A stretch of DNA of 64,000 nt from Halichondria panicea (lineage: Eukaryota > Porifera > Demospongiae > Suberitida > Halichondriidae). The notes beneath the pieces were generated by a model that had not been told where the DNA came from, did not search any database, and saw nothing but the letters and a program-made list of their open reading frames with translations. This document shows, in pieces, positions 57,555 to 64,000 of the stretch. The translations under genes and the position numbers were made by a program. The number at the start of each line of letters is the position of its first letter. The first letter of the stretch is position 1. The stretch covers positions 5,182,120 through 5,246,119 of the forward strand of contig NC_087389.1 in the NCBI RefSeq assembly GCF_963675165.1. The letters run 5' to 3'.

Positions 57555-60500
57555 CGCGTGTGGTGTGTGTATCTGTTGGGGCATAGATAGTAGAGGAAGG
57601 GGATTGGAAACGGGATCACGTGAGCTTATGCTTGCAACGTAAGGCCTCTGGGACAGTGCGTGCTGCAACCAATAGACACTTTGAGGTGTGATTTTACTGG
57701 TTTTGAGGTCAAGAGAAGCTTTTGCAAATGAGAGGATACTAGGTAAGTAAATGTATGAATAGCCCTAAAATTTGTCTTAAGGCATGGCTAGGTACAAAAT
57801 GAAACATTACTACTAGCTAAAAGTCATGTTCACTCTTGGTAGCACACAAAATTTGAAGATTTTACAACACTTAGCTTCTTCTTTTTATTTGACTTATGAC
57901 TATTGTAAATGAATGATCACAGTAGTAGTACATGATGGTATTTTATTGCTTCAGCTGTATATTGGAAGTGGGGATATCATACTTCTTGAGTTACTGGCCG
58001 ATTTGTTGATTTCACTAGCCATCTTTGCGGGGTAGCATCTCCATAACTAAGCTGAGTTTATATTCGAGACTCGGCAATATTAAAGATCAATGTCCATATT
58101 ATCGCTTCCAATCCATTAGATTTTGTAAATCACTATTCATGCTCTGATTGACACCGCAGTGTCGATGTGTGGAAAGAACTTGGACTGAGAAATAACTGGA
58201 AGAACATTGATAATTCATGTATAATTATGTTTAGACCAAGCTTATACCTTTTATTGATTGTTCATTGTTGTCTATGCATGATCATAAGCTTGCTTAAGCT
58301 TTTAGTTTAGCATAAACTGCCATTTGCACAAAAAGTTTATTGCAAGCTCAGCACTTTAAGCTGCATCCATGGCCGTGGCTATAATTGAGGACGGTCCGTG
58401 TGAAATAGTACTAATTGCCTGTGTTTCCAATCCCCTTCCTCTACTATCTATGGTTGAGGTTAGCTGCTGCATGTTATAATAGTGTGCATGACCATTGCTA
58501 TGACCATTGCTATGATTACTGTGAAAAGGAAATCAATGTTTATAAAGTGTACAGGCACTAATACACTTTCAAGTTTCAATACCTAATATACTACAGCTGT
58601 TAATTACATTTAGGTTAGATGTTTTCAAGGACAGTAAAACCCAACAACTATCTTTGGATTGTACGTAAACGCCAACAACTCAAAACTAAAAAATTAAGGA
58701 CGCTCATCAAATTAGAATGTACCAGTGTACACCACCTCTAAACAAGCTGTGCACTCACTGCTGAGATGACTAGTTGTGTGAAGGATTGGGTCCGGGCGTT
58801 GATGAGACCCAGCGAGGCGCTACACACGAGGCAGTTGGCAGCATAGTTGTTGAGGAGGGAGGCCACATAAGTGTTGAGTTCGGCAGCCCCTACCGACCAC
58901 GCCAAGCTCGCTATCGTGTAGAGTAGACCAAATAGAAGAGTCCCAAACAAATCCTGCGTGTGTGTGTTTGTAGTGTCTAGAATATGCTAAATATGGAACA
59001 CACACATGCAACTATTGCAGTTGCAGTGGAGGCCCTAAATGTGGGCTCCTTGAAACAAGGACACAATTAACTCTTAAAGTCAAAACACCCAATAAGTGCC
59101 AAATCAACAAAACTAGGAATAAACCAAACATTTCCCAATGGGGAAACAAGTTTAAAAGTTCCACTCTCTCCTAGTAATACTAGGCAGCTGTAATTTTGTT
59201 GTATGGTATCAAACATGTAGTCAGTGTAGTCAGAGTTTACGGGAAGCTAACACACAAAATACATATTCTATTCCTATAATTATAGCAGCACTTGCGACAG
59301 GTCCACTACGTACAAGGGGGAAGCACCCACTTAAATCAAATATAGGGCAGCAAATTAAACTATGTAATATACATTCATCAGCAATACACGGCATAATACA
59401 GACCCCCCCACCCCACCCACAGCTCATACACACGTACCCCAATGACAATCCCCCCACAGCTCATACACACGTACCCCAATGACAATCCCCCCACCCCACC
59501 CCACCCACAGCTCATACACACGTACTCCAATGACAATACCCCCCACAGCTCATACACACGTACCCCAATGACAATCCCCCTACAGCTCATACACACGTAC
59601 CCCAATGACAATCCACTTGGCCAGGTACAGCTCTGGAGTGATGAATAACATGTACACCACGATAGCACCCCCCGCATAGATCATAGTGAGCACTCCCATG
59701 GCAACAAAGAACTGGGCGGAGCTGGCCAGTAGCACATTCATCGATCCTGGGAATAAAGATAGAAAATTGGAATACCACATCCACAAGTTGTATGGTTTTA
59801 TGTGGGTCCTATAAGTACCGTATTACTTGATGAAACGCCCTCCTTGTTTAAACGCCCCCTTTACAGACTTCGATATGAAATAAACGCCCGGGCGTTTAAT
59901 CAAGTAAATACAGTATGTGGGTCCTATAAGAGGTGATGGAATTCAGTTAGTACCAGACAACTATAAGTTTCAAAAGGTTGCAGAAACTGTATACTAGTTA
60001 TCTTGTTATGATTGAAAACCAGCAAATTTGCTTACACAACACTTGCTATTACTATATGCTGTTTATACAAACACAGTGTTACATAGGCTGAATGTGTGTC
60101 ACCTGCTCCACGGCACTGTGTGTTATTGTTGGTGAAATTGTCAGAAGTGAGCACACGAGCAGAATAGCTGTTGATCGTATAGGGGTACGTGAAGTCCACT
60201 GCGGCTGTGTAGTTGGGCAGGCCAGTCTGATTACTCGTACATGTCACTGAGTTCGAGTCACCGGACGAGTGGAAGCCAGCTGTCAGAGCAAATGCTAATA
60301 GAGCTACAAACTGCAAGTGTGTGTGTGGGGCCCAGGGGAGGGAGGAAGTGTGTGTGGTATGTGTGTGATTGGAGGGGTGTGTGTGCTGGCTGCATGGTGG
60401 GTGGATCATAGTACATGTACTTTTGACTACACAGCATGTTCATACCTCTAGGTACGTACAGGTGCAGTGGCAAAACTATGCAAGTTACTGCAGCTAACTA

Positions 60501-60679
60501 GATTCTAGTTGTATTATAAAACACACCAGCAATATGATCCTGAGAAATCCTTTTGGCTCCAGAAGCACCCTCAAGTTGACAGTCAACGGTCCAAGTTTGT
60601 ACTGGAACTGTCCCTTTTCTGGTGCATTTGCATCACCTTCTGGCTCGCTTGCTGGTGCAAGGTTAGATTCACTGGCCAT
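57284..60679 (-). CDS. Synaptophysin-family MARVEL protein, copy 1
   Basis: Five exons on the minus strand in phase: 60679-60527, 60310-60103, 59746-59601, 58953-58759, 57493-57284; 303 residues. Order matches synaptophysin/synaptoporin/SYPL: a cytosolic lead with LLEPKGFLRIILL, TM1 (VALLAFALTAGF), a luminal loop with FTYPYTINSYSA, paired Cys and N-glycosylation sites, TM2 (FFVAMGVLTMIYAGGAIVVY), TM3 (FGTLLFGLLYTIASLAWSV), a second luminal loop with Cys, TM4 (WLASFIWLASLWFVYKDTVW), and a Gly/Trp-rich tail. It is probably a vesicle membrane protein; its presence in an animal without typical synapses would imply general vesicle trafficking. The 5' splice site of exon 3 lies in a tandem array, and the last intron ends in a long CA tract. 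Confidence 0.9.
57495..57550. repeat. (GT)n/(CA)n microsatellite forming a 3' splice site
   Basis: About 56 bases of TG on the plus strand, read as (CA)n up to CAG on the minus strand: the acceptor of synaptophysin copy 1 exon 5 lies directly at its end. Confidence 0.95.
59420..59620 (-). repeat. Five-copy tandem repeat of an exon end plus 5' splice site
   Basis: On the minus strand the unit ATTGTCATTGGGGTACGTGT followed by GTATGAGCTGTGGGG occurs five times (starting on the plus strand near 59420, 59457, 59508, 59547 and 59583). The copy fused to the exon supplies the true donor GG-GTACGTG; four further donors follow in the intron, one with a base change (GGAGTACGTG). Confidence 0.9.
59816..59914. 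repeat. ~100-bp hairpin element with 16-bp direct flanks
   Basis: Ends TACCGTATTACTTGATGAAA and GTTTAATCAAGTAAATACAG are inverted repeats closing on CGCCC/GGGCG. ATGTGGGTCCTATAAG flanks both sides (59800-59815 and 59915-59930), a probable 16-base target duplication. It lies in intron 2 of synaptophysin copy 1. Confidence 0.85.
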
Positions 60680-60887
60680 CTTGAAAACAGCTACTTCATG
60701 TACGTACTTCGTTCCGCTTTAAATAGTATTATTATTTTATCAGCTATTAGATCTACACTTTGACCTCTGATTATAGCATGTGACTGGACTAAATTTGCGG
60801 TCTTGTACACTTTCCCTTTGCGCATAAAAAAATTGGAAACCTGAGGTTTTCAGTCTCAACTAATAATACCAGCAGCAAGCAGCAAGC
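60680..60887. promoter_or_regulatory. Bidirectional promoter of two synaptophysin genes
   Basis: Only 208 bases separate the start codons of the divergent paralogues. A CATAAAAAAAT box at 60824-60834 precedes the plus-strand gene, and TATTTAAAG (minus strand, about 60718-60726) precedes the minus-strand gene. Co-regulation is inference. Confidence 0.6.
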
Positions 60888-63153
60888 ATGGCGCTTAAGA
60901 TTCACTGGAAAGCTCCTCTCCAAACGAAAGGATTCTTCAAGATCGTTGAATTTGTAAGCCTCTATAGATTACTGAAATTGATAATTATGATGACACACCT
61001 CTTTTTGTGACACAGGTAGTGGCCATTTTGTGCCTCTCTTTGGTTGCCAGCTACCATTTTTCTGGCACCTTTGTTTGTCCCGGTATTGCCACCGACACTC
61101 AAAACCATACGCTGACTGTCGAAACATCTTATCCACTGTACAGTTGGACCCTCCGAAATGTCACCCTGATCAACTTCGTCGACCCTGCCCCAATCACCAT
61201 CATTAATAATACGAATGGTAATTTCGCGAACACGCTTCTCGGGCAGGGTGCTCAGTTGTATGTCACATGGAGTGTGGCTACCCTCATGTACTGCATAGCA
61301 GCCATCTTCGTGTATATGGTGGTGACCGCCAATGAAGAATTAGAGAAGGTCATGGACTTGCTTGTGTATGCGGTAAGTTAGTTATTTTCATTTATTTGCT
61401 GTAGTTATTCATGTTGTGGTTTTTACCTGTGGCTCAACAGTTTGTATGTTGCTTCTGCGTGTGTAATTATTTTTCGACTATGTGCTTGTATACAAATATT
61501 AACCCTCCACACACCACCATAGGATGTTATTTTCCATGTTGTGTGGGTCTTCTTCTGGTTTATAGCGTCGGTGGATTGGGCCGTGCAGTACAACATGTTG
61601 TCTGAGGCCACTCACGATGTTCTCACTGCGAACTGCCCTGGCAGAATCTCCCCCGCTCCCTCCTACTCCTCCACTGCTCAGGCTGGCATCGCAGTGGTGA
61701 GTGATAAACTACTATCCCCTTTCCACAATCCCCACTCTTCCCCCCCCCCCCCCTATACTTACCGTAGTTACTAACTGTACTGGAGGAGAGAGATTTGTGT
61801 ATTGTCAGCCCTTATCAAAGCTAAAGATCTTGAGTGATAAAAAAATCTCTATTCTCTCGATGACAATTCATTAACAATACCTTACATGTTTGTGCAACAC
61901 AGTAGATGTAGTTACATATAATTGAGATAGTACTAATGTGATGATGTCATTATTCTACAAAATTTAGGGGGGGGAAGGTTCACCCCTGCCCCCCCTCCCC
62001 CATTAGATGAAACCCTGGATATATACCACACCTACAAGGAGGATGTGCACCCATATATCCGCTACTGTGGTTACTCCGAAGCGTAGCCGAGGGGTATGTA
62101 ACCACGGTAGCGGAGGATATACGGGGTGCATATCCTATGAGTAGGTGTGGTATATCTGACTTATACCACGCGACGAAGCACTATAAAAGAACCTTTCCCT
62201 GGCAACAATTCCATGCAGCCGTCAAAGAGCTATATATTTCAGCAACATGTCAACTACTACAGATGCTCAGGAGCTTCCTTGATATAAGCGTAGTGCATGA
62301 CCTACGGAGGCTTAGCTATCTTGCTGGAGAGCAGCTCCGACCGTCCAGCATGGCTCCTTTCTGTTTGCTTGCTTTCATATTTAAAGAAAAAATCTTGATA
62401 AACACCTTGAAAATTGTGCATGCCTGGATCTGTATGTTATTTTTTATAATTATTATATCATACAGCTGTTGACCAATGAGATTGATTAGTGGTGACGTAA
62501 GTGTGGTGTAAAACACTATAAAAAACACTAAGTGCAATAGTTTGTTCAGTCAATATCCATTCTATTGCTTTTTTCCGATTGGGCATGGGGTGAGGGGAGG
62601 ATCGACCAGGAAGCATTGAATTCACTTTCTGTCGAGTTTTCAAGGTTCCATGTCAGTCCAATCCGCTGTACTACAATCTACGCCTCCACTCCACCATTGC
62701 AAAGCTCCTTCTTCTTCTCGTAGTGTTGCAATCCGACGTCTGTTCTTTCCAGTATTCTCAAAAAGCGTTCCACAAACTCTATTTTAACCACGCCTCACGC
62801 ATACGCAATGACCGAGTTAGATCGACCACACCCACTTTCAGAATATACGTCTTAGTAACCACCTTGGTTATGATTAGATTCCCTCGACTTCGCCTCGGGC
62901 TAACCGTAACCGCGGAGGTTACATAGACGCATATTCTACTCTATCCTATACTCCTACTGTACATGTATAATAACGCATAAAAACGCATAAAAAACGATTA
63001 TGCGTGGCTGATTTAAAAAGGATATTTTTTCTCCAGGTGTTTGGTTTTCTCTCTCTGTTTCTGTGGGCTGTGAACATCTTCTGGGTGTTTATCGACACTC
63101 CCTGGTACATTCAAAGGAAGGGCAACAGTGGATCCTATGAAGCAACACCTTAA
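60888..63153 (+). CDS. Synaptophysin-family MARVEL protein, copy 2
   Basis: Four exons in phase: 60888-60953, 61016-61372, 61523-61696, 63037-63153; 237 residues. It has a very short lead (APLQTKGFFKIVEF), TM1 (VVAILCLSLVASYHFSG), a luminal loop with SYPLYSW and N-glycosylation sites, TM2 (SVATLMYCIAAIFVYMVV), TM3 (VIFHVVWVFFWFIASVDWAV), a luminal loop with one Cys, and TM4 (VFGFLSLFLWAVNIFWVFID) then TPWYIQRK. It is shorter than its neighbour and lacks the long N- and C-terminal tails. Intron positions around the TM1 exon are shared with copy 1, indicating a tandem inverted duplication with marked divergence. The last intron holds two foldback elements. Confidence 0.88.
62021..62155. repeat. 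Foldback element in synaptophysin intron
   Basis: Arms ATATACCACACCTAC / GTAGGTGTGGTATAT and CCGCTACTGTGGTTAC / GTAACCACGGTAGCGG, centre CGAAGCGTAGCCGAGG. Confidence 0.8.
62840..62937. repeat. Second, related foldback element
   Basis: Arms AGAATATACGTCTTAGTAAC / GTTACATAGACGCATATTCT with a centre CGACTTCGCCTCGGGC resembling that of the 62021 element, 685 bases away in the same intron. Confidence 0.75.
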
Positions 63154-63743
63154 AAACTTTTAGCTTTATAACAGATTTATACTATAATATTACTTACTAT
63201 ACTGTAGGTACGAGTGTATTGTGTTAACCTTTCTCTGATTGTCTGATTGTGTGATATCTTATGCTAATTAATTGTATTTTGTTTCTAGATCCAATATTTC
63301 TGTTCTGTAACTCTAAAAAAAGAATGGTGAAACAAAAACGTTTGAACGGTACCGTTTACTCATTAATTATTTATGAGCTAGATCTAGATATTTTTCCTTG
63401 GCTCTGGCCGCCATTTTAAGTGGAGTTAGTCTACATATTATTATTTTGTGAGTTTCTTGGCCTGGAAAGAAAAAACGCTTCGACCCGCCCTCCAGACTGG
63501 TAAGAACACAAACTTGAAGTGTTTTAAAATGACTACTAGTTTGTGTTGTTTCTAGTAATTTGATGATCGATAAGCTTCCACTGGAAAATGTTTTTGAAGA
63601 CTGATACAGGATGATACACCAATATATTTATCATGTATGTGCTTCAAATTTTTATCATGGCATTTAAAGTTTCACAAAAATCATTATAAGAAAATCATGA
63701 GCAAACTGTTTACCTATACATAAGTGGAAAACAAAAAATTATG
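63154..63743 (+). other. 3' flank and possible first exon of the next gene
   Basis: After the synaptophysin 3' UTR, GCCGCCATTTT at 63407-63417 matches the YY1 core element that often lies just downstream of transcription starts. A noncoding exon could end at 63499 (AGACTG before GTAAGA). The gene itself would lie beyond the window. No ORF here. Confidence 0.35.
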
Positions 63744-63815
63744 TGGAGAAACGGGGGTTCGAACCCCGGGCCTCTCGCATGCAAAGCGAGCGCTCTACCA
63801 CTGAGCTACATCCCC
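63744..63815 (-). tRNA. tRNA-Ala (anticodon TGC)
   Basis: The reverse strand reads GGGGATGTAGCTCAGTGGTA as acceptor/D-arm start, anticodon stem-loop CTCGC-TTTGCAT-GCGAG (TGC, Ala), and T-arm CGGGG-TTCGAAC-CCCCG; 72 nt without CCA, no intron. The acceptor stem (GGGGATG with TTTCTCC) has one mismatch and G-U pairs, so a tRNA-derived repeat or decayed copy is not excluded. Bases 63816-64000 show nothing further. Confidence 0.8.
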
Positions 63816-64000
63816 TCACATGTAGAAACTTGTCATAAACGTCATTTTAATCGTTTCTAATGCACGTGACCAAAGCCAGTTTCTATAGAGATTGCTGCTG
63901 AAGAAATACTTTATTTAAAGTGGAACTGAAAAGCATTTTCAATTCAATTATTTCAAGCCAGCCTAAAATTCCTCTACAACAATAAAGATTTACTTTATTT

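Noticed and set aside
59230-59677. Minus-strand frames of repeated VYELWG/GYVCMSCG peptides
   Set aside because: They come from the tandemly repeated 5' splice-site unit in the synaptophysin intron, not from a protein.
62137-62472. 111-codon plus-strand frame
   Set aside because: Lies in the last intron of synaptophysin copy 2, starts inside a foldback element and matches no family.

Overview
This window looks like nuclear DNA of an early-branching animal, most likely a demosponge. The genes have many small GT-AG introns and clear animal orthologues (RasGEF, AMPK-like kinase, mitochondrial HEMK1, vanin-type amidase, C11orf68/BLES03, synaptophysins). There are abundant TG/CA microsatellites, many short foldback (MITE-like) elements, and a beta-helix plus multi-transmembrane gene of a kind I associate with sponge genomes. 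The phylum assignment is inference. A 200-base run of Ns (44932-45131) shows a draft assembly. I see no bacterial operons, CRISPR or viral genes.

Layout. 2-3127 (+): 3' part of a large secreted/multi-TM protein. 3520-6704 (-): five-exon protein with a proline-rich C-terminus and WH2-like segments. It shares a probable bidirectional promoter (NRF1-like site at 6774-6784) with 11140-24811 (+), a 22-coding-exon, 1571-residue guanine nucleotide exchange factor with PX-like, RasGEF_N and RasGEF domains. That gene contains an AT-AC (U12-type) intron, a GC-AG intron and an intronic minisatellite of about 25 units. 29976-31986 (+): five-exon, 414-residue Ser/Thr kinase with a TATA box. 37634-46393 (+): nine-exon HEMK1, with a hAT-like MITE and a 1.26 kb foldback element in its introns. 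49611-51202 (-): vanin/biotinidase-like amidase with one apparent frameshift. 52380-52842: decayed copy of HEMK1 exon 1 within a partial duplication of the 33.6-38.0 kb block. 53050-53236: PHD-finger remnant. 54589-55056 (+): BLES03/UPF0696. 55259-56071 (-): Cys-rich secreted protein. 57284-60679 (-) and 60888-63153 (+): two divergent head-to-head synaptophysin-family genes. 63744-63815 (-): tRNA-Ala(TGC).

Exon models were built by eye by matching reading phase, splice sites and family conservation. The summed coding lengths divide by three for all the multi-exon genes: 1527, 4716, 1245, 1122, 912 and 714 nt. The genes do not form one pathway. The coherent units are the two bidirectional pairs and the HEMK1 gene with its decayed downstream copy. 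The most distinctive observations are the minor-class intron, TG-rich intron starts paired with CA-rich intron ends, five tandem copies of one 5' splice site, and an intronic minisatellite apparently grown from a MITE.
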